Below are positions 17,874-26,046 of a DNA stretch of 64,000 nucleotides, in pieces. The position numbers and the translations under genes were made by a program. The DNA comes from Rhizobium sp. 007 (GTDB taxonomy: Bacteria; Pseudomonadota; Alphaproteobacteria; Rhizobiales; Rhizobiaceae): positions 2,356,001 to 2,420,000 of the forward strand of contig NZ_CP064187.1 of the NCBI RefSeq assembly GCF_015353075.1. The letters are read 5' to 3'. Within the stretch, counting starts at the first letter, position 1. Every line of letters begins with the position of its first letter. The notes beneath the pieces are model-generated. The model did not search any database. It saw nothing but the letters and a program-made list of their open reading frames with translations, and was not told the DNA's origin.

Positions 17874-19133
17874 TTATTTCGCAACCGGGTGTGCCGGCTC
17901 GCTCTGCAGCTTGTCGATCTGCAGGCGGATATGAGCCGCTTCGGCAGCGGAATTTGCAAGCGCGATCGCGCGGTCGAAGGCTTCGCGCGCCTCCCTCGCC
18001 CGGCCCATCTGCTTCAGCAGGCCGCCGCGCAGGCCATGATAGTAGAAATAGCCGTCGAGCTTTTCACCGAGCGTTTCGACAAGCCGCAAGGCCTCCTCCG
18101 GTCCCTTGAGCTTCGAAATCGCAACCGCCCGGTTGAGCGTGACGACCGGGGACGGCTGAAGGCGCTCGAGCACGCGGTAGAGCAGATCGATCTCTTCCCA
18201 GTCCGTGTCTTCAGCTCGCTTCGCCCGAGAATGGATAGCCGCAATTGCCGCCTGCAACTGATAGGGTCCGGGCCGGCGGTGGCGGATCGCCTTGTCGAGC
18301 AGATTCAGCGCTTCGTTGATCAAAGCATGATTCCAACGCGAGCGGTCCTGATCTTCGAGCAGCACCAGTTCGCCATTTGCGTCGAAGCGCGCGTCGCGCC
18401 GCGAGATCTGCAGCAGCATCAGCGCCAAGAGCCCCATGATCTCCGGCTCGCCCGGAAAGATGCGAAGCAGGAGACGGCCGAGCCGGATCGCCTCGTCGCT
18501 GAAGGCGGCAGCCTCGCGTTTCGGATCGCCCTGCGAATAGCCCTCGTTGAAGATCAGGTAGATCATCGTCGAGACGATCGACAGACGCTGCGCCCGCTCC
18601 TCGGGACCCGGCGTCTCGAACGGCACGCCGGCTTTCGCGACGCGTGCCTTGGCGCGGGTAATCCGCTGCTCCATGGCACTTTCGCCGACGAGAAAGGCCC
18701 GCGCGATTTGCTGCACGGAGAGCCCGGAAACGATGCGCAATGCCAGCGCGATCTGCTGGGTGGCCGGCAGATCCGGATGACAGCAGATGAAGAGCAGCCG
18801 CAGGATATCGTCGCGATAGTTGGATTCGTCCAGCCGGTCGGCGATATCGCTTTCGGCATCCTCCTTGTCGGAAATCAGGTCTTCATCCGGCAACGCCTGG
18901 GTCTTTGCCTGCTTGCGCACGGCGTCGATACCGCTGTTGCGGCCGACGAAGATCAGCCAGGCGATCGGATCGCGCGGCGGGCCTTTGTCCGGCCAAGTGC
19001 GGATTGCCCGCAGACACGCCTCTTGAAACGCTTCTTCCGCAATGTCGAGATCGCGGAAGTAACGCAGCAGCGCGCCCAGCGCCTTCGGCCGGGCAGCAGT
19101 CAGCGCAACGTCGATCCAGGCGATATCCGTCAT
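17874..19133 (-). CDS. ECF42-type RNA polymerase sigma factor with C-terminal TPR extension
   Basis: A 419-residue protein, far longer than ordinary ECF sigma factors. Sigma region 2 is at about 20-80 (LLRYFRDLDIAEEAFQEACL, DPIAWLIFVGRNSGIDAVRK) and region 4 at about 110-170 (QQIALALRIVSGLSVQQIARAF, EQRITRAKARV). A long helical extension follows (LYRVLERLQPSPVVTLNRAVA, then GLRGGLLKQMGRAREAREAF) of the DUF6596/TPR kind. This architecture and the overlapping YCII gene match the ECF42 group, which has no classical anti-sigma factor. It overlaps the upstream YCII gene by 4 bases. Confidence 0.92.
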   Translation of the reverse strand: MTDIAWIDVALTAARPKALGALLRYFRDLDIAEEAFQEACLRAIRTWPDKGPPRDPIAWLIFVGRNSGIDAVRKQAKTQALPDEDLISDKEDAESDIADRLDESNYRDDILRLLFICCHPDLPATQQIALALRIVSGLSVQQIARAFLVGESAMEQRITRAKARVAKAGVPFETPGPEERAQRLSIVSTMIYLIFNEGYSQGDPKREAAAFSDEAIRLGRLLLRIFPGEPEIMGLLALMLLQISRRDARFDANGELVLLEDQDRSRWNHALINEALNLLDKAIRHRRPGPYQLQAAIAAIHSRAKRAEDTDWEEIDLLYRVLERLQPSPVVTLNRAVAISKLKGPEEALRLVETLGEKLDGYFYYHGLRGGLLKQMGRAREAREAFDRAIALANSAAEAAHIRLQIDKLQSEPAHPVAK

Positions 19134-19504
19134 GTCGAGGCTTCTCCGGGCCGGAAAACGTAAAACGGCCGAATTTCATAGGACGTCGAGCCTGGATTGA
19201 CCGCCGACAGCTCCTTCGAAAAAGCGATCGCCTCGTCCAGGGTCTCAAAATCGACGACGTAAAAACCGAGAAGCGCTTCCTTGGTTTCCGCGAAAGGACC
19301 GTCGAGCACGAGCGGTTCTTCCTTGCCCTTGCGCACGGTGGTCGCCGCTGTCGTCGGCATCAGCCGGCCGGTCGGACCGAGTCTTCCGGCCTGAGCGACG
19401 GGGGCCTGCACGGCATGGAGCTTCGCCATGACGGCGTCTTCTTCCTCCTTGGACCAGGAGAAAACCGTCTCTTCATTGGCATAGCAAAGGATTGCGTAAA
19501 GCAT
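19130..19504 (-). CDS. YCII-related (DGPF) domain protein, ECF42 partner
   Basis: A 124-residue protein with the YCII fold: MLYAILCYANEE at the start, the named motif LDGPFAETKEALLGFYVVD near the middle, and a YEIRPFYVF end. DGPF proteins are the conserved genetic partners of ECF42 sigma factors. The gene directly precedes and overlaps the sigma gene by 4 bases. Whether it senses a signal, acts as an enzyme, or is the main target is not settled for the group. Cytosolic. Confidence 0.9.
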   Translation of the reverse strand: MLYAILCYANEETVFSWSKEEEDAVMAKLHAVQAPVAQAGRLGPTGRLMPTTAATTVRKGKEEPLVLDGPFAETKEALLGFYVVDFETLDEAIAFSKELSAVNPGSTSYEIRPFYVFRPGEAST

Positions 19505-19646
19505 CTCTCACTCCTCTTCCTCAATGACGAAGAAGTAACCCGGCATCCGACAGGGCGCAGCAAAAAATTATCGTTGAGAAGATCGGCAAGCCGTAATGGT
19601 GAAAGACCCGCGATCGCCGGCAGCCGCGTTGCCGCACCGGCTATGT

Positions 19647-20210
19647 TCAAGACGTGATCAACCGCTTCGCCATCTGATCCAGCGCCCGCTTGAACAAGGC
19701 CTTGTCATCGAGCGCACGCGACAGCACAAGAGCCCCCTGTATTCCGAGCACGGCGTTCTCCGCCGTCGCGCTCGCCTCGCTGGCCGGGCGGCCGCTGCGG
19801 ACAAGGGCACCGGCGAGCGCATCGATCCACCGCTGGAAATAGCCGTTGATGGTGGCCGCAAATCGTTCACGGGTTTCATCCAGCGCGAAGGCGCCGACCA
19901 GGCAGATACGGCCGCCGGAGCGGAAATAGGCGTCGGCGTTCTTCCACATTGCCGCGATCGCTTCGGCAGGATCGTCGCGGCGCAGCGGCTCGTAAACGAA
20001 TTGTTCGAACCAGGTGTCAACATCGGCGAGTACGGCTGCTGCCATCTCTTCCTTTCCACCGGGAAAGAAGTGATAGAGGCTGCCCTTGCCGATGCCCGTC
20101 CGCTCGGTGATCCGGCTGAGCGTCGCCCCTTCGAAGCCCAGCTCGCGGAAGATTTCCGCAAGCAGCGGTACGACGTCAGCGCGTTCGTAGAGCGTTCTCA
20201 GAGCTGCCAC
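19647..20210 (-). CDS. TetR-family transcriptional regulator
   Basis: A 187-residue repressor. The N-terminal helix-turn-helix reads FRELGFEGATLSRITERTGIGKGSLYHFF (about residues 22-50), followed by an alpha-helical ligand domain. It follows the DUF1348 gene by 6 bases on the same strand, so the two form an operon. The promoter upstream of that operon has a clean inverted repeat (20688-20724), a likely autoregulatory operator. Inducer unknown. Confidence 0.9.
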   Translation of the reverse strand: MAALRTLYERADVVPLLAEIFRELGFEGATLSRITERTGIGKGSLYHFFPGGKEEMAAAVLADVDTWFEQFVYEPLRRDDPAEAIAAMWKNADAYFRSGGRICLVGAFALDETRERFAATINGYFQRWIDALAGALVRSGRPASEASATAENAVLGIQGALVLSRALDDKALFKRALDQMAKRLITS

Positions 20211-20216
20211 CTTCCT

Positions 20217-20678
20217 TCAGAGACCAAGGTCGGAGAGGCCGGGATGATCATCCGGCCGCCGGCCGAGCGGCCAGTGGAATTTGCGGTCCGATTCCTTGAT
20301 CGGCAGATCGTTGATGCAGGCGAAACGCCGCTGCATCAAGCCCGCTGCATCGAATTCCCAGTTCTCGTTGCCGTAGGAGCGAAACCAGTTGCCGCTGTCG
20401 TCATGCCACTCATAGGCGAAGCGCACGGCAATGCGGTTCTCGCCGAAGGTCCAGAGTTCCTTGATCAGGCGATAATCCAGCTCCTTTGCCCATTTGCGCG
20501 TCAGGAACGCAACGATCTCCGCGCGGCCGTTTATGAATTCCGCCCGGTTCCGCCAGCTGCTGTCCGGCGTATAGACGAGCGATACCCCTTCCGGATTGCG
20601 GCTGTTCCAGCCGTCTTCTGCCATGCGGACTTTCTGCGTTGCGGTTTCCGGTGTGAAGGGCGGGACGAGTGCGCTCAT
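20217..20678 (-). CDS. NTF2-like DUF1348 family protein
   Basis: A 153-residue protein with the SnoaL/NTF2-like cone fold of DUF1348: [59 protein letters not shown]. The conserved [10 protein letters not shown] and [17 protein letters not shown] end is diagnostic. Biochemical function unknown; a small hydrophobic ligand or substrate is likely. It is first in an operon with the TetR gene, whose product probably represses it. Confidence 0.87.
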   Translation of the reverse strand: MSALVPPFTPETATQKVRMAEDGWNSRNPEGVSLVYTPDSSWRNRAEFINGRAEIVAFLTRKWAKELDYRLIKELWTFGENRIAVRFAYEWHDDSGNWFRSYGNENWEFDAAGLMQRRFACINDLPIKESDRKFHWPLGRRPDDHPGLSDLGL

Positions 20679-20687
20679 GATCAGCTC

Positions 20688-20724
20688 CTGTACTGATTAG
20701 AATGCATTGTACCTATCAGTACAG
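20688..20724. promoter_or_regulatory. candidate TetR operator
   Basis: CTGTACTGAT (20688-20697) and ATCAGTACAG (20715-20724) are a perfect 10-base inverted repeat separated by 17 bases, just upstream of the DUF1348 start. An inner TGTAC/GTACA pair (20709-20723) adds a second half-site. The position fits repression of the DUF1348-tetR operon. Confidence 0.6.
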
Positions 20725-20843
20725 AATTAGCAAGCGGCCTTGCTGCGCATTCCATCCCATGAAGAGATTGGCGATACGCCCACGCTTTTGACGCATTTCG
20801 TCTATTTGTTTCCTGCTGCAGTGCACGGTTAAGAGAGGGACCC

Positions 20844-21869
20844 ATGCGGCAGGAAAAGACCCGCATCGATTGGCTCGACATCGCCAAGGGAATGTCGATC
20901 ATCCTCGTGGTCATCTACCACACGCTCCTCTACCACGACTTCCACGAGATTGCGCCGGACCTTTATGCCCGCATCAGCGGCATCATGACGCCGATCCGGA
21001 TGCCGCTGTTTTTCACCGTCTCCGGCTTTCTTGCGGCATCGGCCGTACGGGCGCCCTGGCGCGACTTCCTGAGCCGGAAGATCTGGCTGCTCATCTATCT
21101 CTTCGCCGTCTGGAGCACCGCGCGCTGGCTGTTCTTCCACTATATCCAGACCAATGCCCTGGTACCGGCCGAAGGCAGCGATCCCTACCAGCTGATCGAG
21201 ATGTGGTGGGCGCCCAATACAGGCATCTGGTTCATCTGGGCATTGGCGATCTTCATGGTCGCCACGAAGCTTCTTTCTTCCGCCCATCATGCGACGGCGG
21301 TCGCGATCGCCGCCATGGTCTCGATCCTGACTTTCGGCGAGCATCTGCAGATCGATCTCTTTACCCATCGCAATGTGCTGCAGTATTTTGTCTTCTTCCT
21401 CTTCGGTTGCTGGTACGGAAAATCCGTGGTCGGCACGATCACGCAGCGCCCGCTTCTGATGGCATTCGGCGGCTTCCTGCTGTTTGCGGCACTCTATCTG
21501 TTGCGCTGGCGGCTACAGGCCATCGAGAAAGGCAGTTGGGCGCTGCTCTCTTCCATCGCCGGTCTGGCATGGCTTTGCGGAACCGCCGTACTGATGTCGC
21601 GGCTGCAGCCAGTTCGGCACGCTTTCGCCTATTTCGGGCGTAACACGCTTCCGGTCTATGTGACGCACGTCATGATTGTTTCGCTGCTGGTGGCGGCGAT
21701 CGCAACGCTGGTGAAGGCGCACGCGGCAAGCGGCTATGTGACCGCGCCTCTTGTCGTGATCGTCGCGATCGGCCTGTCGCTCGCCATCAAGGCCGTTGCC
21801 GATCGCAGCGGCGCCGGCTGGCTCTACGTTCCCCCCGCAAGGCGCAAGCGGGAAGCGATTGCCGCTTGA
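20844..21869 (+). CDS. acyltransferase 3 family membrane protein
   Basis: A 341-residue protein with about ten membrane helices. The acyltransferase-3 entry motif is MRQEKTRIDWLDIAKGMSII followed by YHTLLYHDF (catalytic His), and the second conserved Arg region is SGIMTPIRMPLFFTVSGFL. The C-terminus has FGRNTLPVYVTHV, the usual late His-containing motif. Such enzymes O-acylate surface glycans such as exopolysaccharide, O-antigen or Nod factor. The target is unknown since no glycan gene is adjacent. Confidence 0.88.
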   Translation: MRQEKTRIDWLDIAKGMSIILVVIYHTLLYHDFHEIAPDLYARISGIMTPIRMPLFFTVSGFLAASAVRAPWRDFLSRKIWLLIYLFAVWSTARWLFFHYIQTNALVPAEGSDPYQLIEMWWAPNTGIWFIWALAIFMVATKLLSSAHHATAVAIAAMVSILTFGEHLQIDLFTHRNVLQYFVFFLFGCWYGKSVVGTITQRPLLMAFGGFLLFAALYLLRWRLQAIEKGSWALLSSIAGLAWLCGTAVLMSRLQPVRHAFAYFGRNTLPVYVTHVMIVSLLVAAIATLVKAHAASGYVTAPLVVIVAIGLSLAIKAVADRSGAGWLYVPPARRKREAIAA

Positions 21870-21899
21870 AGCGGGCGATAGCCTGCGCCAAAACAAACG

Positions 21900-23393
21900 C
21901 TAAAGTTCGCTCAGCGTCCGCTTCACAGCATTGCGCCATCCCTTGACCTTCGCGGCCCGCGTCTTCTCATCCATGTCCGGCTCGAAGCGCCGGTCGCGTT
22001 TCCACGTGGCGGAGAAGGTCTTGCGGTCGGGCCACACACCCGCCCTGCTCCCGGCAAGCCAGGCAGCACCGAGGGCGGTGGTTTCGAGGATGACCGGGCG
22101 ATCGACGGGAGCTTCGAGCAAGTCTGCCAGCCGCTGCATCGTCCAGTCGGAGGCGACCATGCCACCGTCGACGCGCAGCACCGTGTCGTCCTTGCCGTTC
22201 TTCCAGTCCTTTTGCATGGCATCAAGCAGGTCGCGGGTCTGGTAGCAGACCGCTTCGAGCGCCGCGCGGGCGAATTCGGCTGGACCGCTGTTGCGGGTGA
22301 GGCCGAAGATCGCGCCGCGCGCCTCCGGGTCCCAATGCGGCGCGCCAAGTCCGGTGAAGGCGGGGACGAGATAGACCTCTTGTGTCGGGTCGGCCCGTTC
22401 CGCAAGCTCGCCGGTCTTCGAAGCGCGGTCGATGATCCCGAGGCCGTCGCGCAGCCACTGCACGGCCGCGCCCGCAATGAAAATCGAGCCTTCGAGCGCA
22501 TAGGTCGTTTCGCCGTTTAGGCGGTAAGCGATCGTGGTGAGCAGCCGGTTCTTGGAGCGCACCAAGTCGGCGCCGGTGTTCAAGAGCGCGAAGCAACCTG
22601 TGCCGTAGGTCGATTTCATCATGCCAGGCTCGAAGCATGCCTGTCCGATGGTCGCGGCCTGCTGATCGCCGGCTACGCCGAGAATCGGGATCGCGGCGCC
22701 GAATATCGAGGCATCGGCAACGCCGAACTCATCCGCACAGTCCTTCACCTGCGGCAGCATGGCGGCCGGCACGCGCAGGATTTCGAGCAGGTCTTCGTCC
22801 CATTTGTTCTCGGCGATATTGTACATCAGCGTGCGCGAGGCATTCGTGGCGTCGGTGACGAAGTTCTTGCCGCCGGTCAGCCGCCAGATCAGGAAGGTGT
22901 CGATGGTGCCGAAGCAAAGCTCGCCCTTGGCGGCACGCGCCCGAGCTCCCTTCACATTGGCCAGCAGCCAGGAAAGCTTGGTGCCGGAGAAATAGGGATC
23001 GAGGATCAGCCCGGTCTTCTTCGTGAACGTCCTTTCGAGGCCCTGGCGCTTGAGATTGTCGCAGTAGCTCGCCGTGCGGCGGTCCTGCCAGACGATGGCG
23101 TTCTGGATCGGCTTGCCGGTCTCGCGTTCCCAGACGACAACAGTCTCGCGCTGGTTGGTGATGCCAAGTGCCGCGATGTCTTTGGCTTCGATCTTCGCCT
23201 CGCGCAGCGCCATGTGGATGGTGGAGACCACCGAATCCCAGATCTCCTCCGGATCGTGTTCGACCCAGCCGGAACGCGGATAGATCTGCGTGAACTCCTT
23301 TTGGCCCGCGCCGGCGATCCTCATCTCGCTATCGAAAATGATCGCCCGCGTCGATGTCGTGCCTTGATCGATCGCCAAAACATATCCGCTCAC
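21900..23393 (-). CDS. glpK: glycerol kinase
   Basis: 497 residues from a GTG start at 23393 placed ideally behind GGGAGGGA; an ATG 7 codons earlier overlaps that ribosome site and is unlikely. FGGY-kinase features are [30 protein letters not shown], the glycerol-binding [28 protein letters not shown] and [20 protein letters not shown]. The enzyme makes sn-glycerol-3-phosphate from glycerol and ATP. The Gly-Thr-Thr loop is intact. No glpF or glpD is adjacent. Confidence 0.96.
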   Translation of the reverse strand: MSGYVLAIDQGTTSTRAIIFDSEMRIAGAGQKEFTQIYPRSGWVEHDPEEIWDSVVSTIHMALREAKIEAKDIAALGITNQRETVVVWERETGKPIQNAIVWQDRRTASYCDNLKRQGLERTFTKKTGLILDPYFSGTKLSWLLANVKGARARAAKGELCFGTIDTFLIWRLTGGKNFVTDATNASRTLMYNIAENKWDEDLLEILRVPAAMLPQVKDCADEFGVADASIFGAAIPILGVAGDQQAATIGQACFEPGMMKSTYGTGCFALLNTGADLVRSKNRLLTTIAYRLNGETTYALEGSIFIAGAAVQWLRDGLGIIDRASKTGELAERADPTQEVYLVPAFTGLGAPHWDPEARGAIFGLTRNSGPAEFARAALEAVCYQTRDLLDAMQKDWKNGKDDTVLRVDGGMVASDWTMQRLADLLEAPVDRPVILETTALGAAWLAGSRAGVWPDRKTFSATWKRDRRFEPDMDEKTRAAKVKGWRNAVKRTLSEL

Positions 23394-23614
23394 GCCTGTC
23401 CCTCCCATGCGCATTGCTTTGTTGCAGAAATCAATAAGGCACCAAAGCGAACGTGAAAAGAAAATAAAACGAAAAAGAAGCTGCGCCCGTCCCGCCCTCG
23501 GCTGCTCTCCTTCCAGCCTGCAAATCGTCTCTCCCGCGCGATTGCCAGAAGCGCTGCTTTGGGCATAACCTTCGCGATATTGCGTCGCGAAAACAAGCCA
23601 TAGGGAAGAACAGC

Positions 23615-24391
23615 ATGAAGAGAACCGTTGTCGTCACCGGATCCACCAGCGGCATTGGGCTTGCGATCGCCACCGCCTTTGCCGGAAAGGGCGACAATGT
23701 CGTCATCAACGGCTTCGGAAAGGCGGACGAAATCAAGGCGATAGTGGAGCGGCTTGAATCGCTTTCCGAGGGAAGTGCCCTCTACCACCCAGCGGATATG
23801 ACGAAACCCGCGGAGATCGCAGACCTGATCGCCACGGCGGCGAAGACCTTCGGCACCGTCGACGTGCTGGTCAACAATGCCGGCATCCAGCATGTCGAGA
23901 AGATCGAGGATTTCCCGATCGAGAAATGGGACCAGATCATCGCCATCAACCTGTCGAGCTCGTTTCATACGATGCGCGCCGCCATCCCGCAGATGAAGGC
24001 GAAGAAGCATGGCCGCATTATTAATATCGCCTCGGCGCACGGCCTCGTCGCCTCGCCTTTCAAATCCGCCTATGTGGCCGCAAAACATGGTATATTAGGC
24101 CTGACGAAGACAGCGGCGCTCGAACTTGCCGAATTCGGCGTGACGGTAAACGCCATCTGCCCCGGCTATGTGCTGACGCCGCTCGTCGAAAAGCAGATAC
24201 CGGATACCGCCAAGGCCCGCGGAATGACGGAGGAACAGGTGAAGACCGAGGTCATCCTCAAGGCCCAGCCGACGCGCGAATTCGTCAAGGCCGAGGAGAT
24301 CGGCGCCATGGCGCTCTACCTCGCCAGCGACGACGCCCGGCAGGTGACCGGCACCCACATCTCGATTGACGGGGGCTGGACTGCGGCATAA
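23615..24391 (+). CDS. bdhA: D-3-hydroxybutyrate dehydrogenase
   Basis: A 258-residue short-chain dehydrogenase. The TGSTSGIG cofactor loop is at 8-15, NNAG at 87-90, and the catalytic Ser140, Tyr153 and Lys157 are present. The sequence [19 protein letters not shown] and the tail [13 protein letters not shown] match the BdhA family, which interconverts D-3-hydroxybutyrate and acetoacetate in PHB breakdown. It sits 29 bases before xdhA on the same strand. In Sinorhizobium meliloti bdhA is known to be co-transcribed with xdhA2 and xdhB2, so this linkage is conserved. Confidence 0.95.
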   Translation: MKRTVVVTGSTSGIGLAIATAFAGKGDNVVINGFGKADEIKAIVERLESLSEGSALYHPADMTKPAEIADLIATAAKTFGTVDVLVNNAGIQHVEKIEDFPIEKWDQIIAINLSSSFHTMRAAIPQMKAKKHGRIINIASAHGLVASPFKSAYVAAKHGILGLTKTAALELAEFGVTVNAICPGYVLTPLVEKQIPDTAKARGMTEEQVKTEVILKAQPTREFVKAEEIGAMALYLASDDARQVTGTHISIDGGWTAA

Positions 24392-24420
24392 CCATTTCAA
24401 AAACAAGAACAAGGAACAAC

Positions 24421-25887
24421 ATGAAAGACAGCATCCGCTTCATCCTCAACGGCGAGGACATCACGCTGAGCGATGTCCACCCCTCCGAGACGCTTCTCGA
24501 TTTTCTGCGGTTGAGGCGCCGGCTGACCGGCACGAAGGAAGGATGCGCCGAGGGTGATTGCGGCGCCTGCACGGTGCTCGTCGGCCGGTTGCTCGACGGC
24601 AAGCTCTTCTATGAGACGGTCAATGCCTGTATTCGCTTCTTAGGATCGCTGAACGGAACGCATGTCGTCACCGTCGAGCATCTGGCCGCCAGGAACGGCA
24701 CACTGCATCCGGTACAGCAGGCGATGGTGGACTCCCACGGTTCGCAATGCGGCTTCTGCACGCCGGGCTTCGTGATGTCGCTCTATGGCCTGTGGCTTTC
24801 CAACGAGAAGCCCGGACGGCCCGAGATCGAAAAGGCGCTTCAGGGCAATCTCTGTCGCTGCACCGGTTACGAGCCGATCGTCAAGGCGGCCGAAGCCGTC
24901 AGCCGCGCGCGTCCGAGCACGCTCTTTGATCCGCTCGAAAAAACCCGCTCCGAAATCGTCTCCAGGCTCTGGGCGATGCAGACACGCGAAACGATCACCA
25001 TTGTTTCCGGCGAGGACCGGCTGATCGTTCCCGGCTCGGTCGAGGCGTTGGCGCGCGTTCTGGCCGATGAACCGCAGGCAACCGTCATCGCCGGTTCCAC
25101 CGATGTCGGACTCTGGGTGACGAAGCAGATGCGCGCCTTGAGCCCCGCCATCTTCATCAATCACCTGAACGAACTGCAGGCGATCAAGACCACGGATGGC
25201 GGCGTGACGATCGGTGCGGGCGTCACCTATACCAAGGCTTTCGAAATCCTTGCGCCGAAGGTACCGACGCTCGGCAATCTCATCAACCGCATCGGCGGCG
25301 AGCAGGTGCGCAACATGGGTACGATCGGCGGCAATATCGCCAACGGCTCGCCGATCGGTGACAGCCCGCCGCCTTTGATTGCGCTCGGCGCCACGCTGAA
25401 GCTGCGCTCGGCAACGGGCACGCGCATGCTGCGGCTCGAGGATTATTTTATCGAATACGGCAACCAGGACCGCAAGCCTGGCGAATTCGTCGAGAGCGTC
25501 TTCATGCCCTACCCGGCCGAAGGCAGCCAGTTCGCGGTCTACAAGATCACCAAACGTCGCGACGAGGACATCACTGCCGTGCTCGGCGCCTTCTATCTAA
25601 CACTCGACGAGGCAGGCGACGTCAACGACATCCGCATCGCCTTCGGCGGCATGGCCGGAACGCCGAAGCGCGCCCGCACCGTCGAATCCGATCTCATCGG
25701 CAAGCCGTGGAACGAGGAAACCGTCGACAGAGCACGCGACGCCTTCGACGCCGATTTCCAGCCGCTGACCGACTGGCGCGCCACCGCCGAGTACCGGCAA
25801 CTGACGGCAAAGAACCTGCTGAGGCGCTTTTACCTGGAAACGGTTGGAACGCCAGTGGAATTGAAGCGGTTCGAGGGGGTGGCGTGA
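24421..25887 (+). CDS. xdhA: xanthine dehydrogenase small subunit
   Basis: A 488-residue subunit carrying two [2Fe-2S] clusters and FAD. Cluster ligands are Cys42, 47, 50 and 70 in the plant-type ferredoxin part (GCAEGDCGACTVL) and Cys110, 113, 145 and 147 in CGFCTPGF and NLCRCTGY. The FAD domain begins near 180, with TVIAGSTDVGLWV and NMGTIGGNIANGSPIGD. Together with XdhB it oxidises hypoxanthine and xanthine to urate with NAD+. It is followed by a 159-base repeat-bearing spacer before xdhB. Confidence 0.96.
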   Translation: MKDSIRFILNGEDITLSDVHPSETLLDFLRLRRRLTGTKEGCAEGDCGACTVLVGRLLDGKLFYETVNACIRFLGSLNGTHVVTVEHLAARNGTLHPVQQAMVDSHGSQCGFCTPGFVMSLYGLWLSNEKPGRPEIEKALQGNLCRCTGYEPIVKAAEAVSRARPSTLFDPLEKTRSEIVSRLWAMQTRETITIVSGEDRLIVPGSVEALARVLADEPQATVIAGSTDVGLWVTKQMRALSPAIFINHLNELQAIKTTDGGVTIGAGVTYTKAFEILAPKVPTLGNLINRIGGEQVRNMGTIGGNIANGSPIGDSPPPLIALGATLKLRSATGTRMLRLEDYFIEYGNQDRKPGEFVESVFMPYPAEGSQFAVYKITKRRDEDITAVLGAFYLTLDEAGDVNDIRIAFGGMAGTPKRARTVESDLIGKPWNEETVDRARDAFDADFQPLTDWRATAEYRQLTAKNLLRRFYLETVGTPVELKRFEGVA

Positions 25888-25914
25888 TGACGATCATCAA
25901 CATCGCCGCAAGCA

Positions 25915-26005
25915 GGCCCCCTCATCCGGCTGCCGCCACCTTCTCCCCGCCGGGTCCGTCATGCTCGGGCTTGAGCCGAGCATCCACGTCCGAGCGGCTA
26001 GAGTG
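25915..26005. repeat. RIME-like repeat in the xdhA-xdhB spacer
   Basis: CCCTCATCCGGCTGCCGCCA followed by CCTTCTCCCCGCCGGG (about 25919-25957) matches the left end of rhizobial mosaic elements. Next to it is an inverted repeat TGCTCGG-GCTTGAGC-CGAGCA (about 25960-25982). The two blocks fill most of the 159-base gap between otherwise compact operon genes. Confidence 0.55.
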
Positions 26006-26046
26006 GACACCAAGCGCCAGTGCAGGCAACTCGGAGGAGCCATCTG

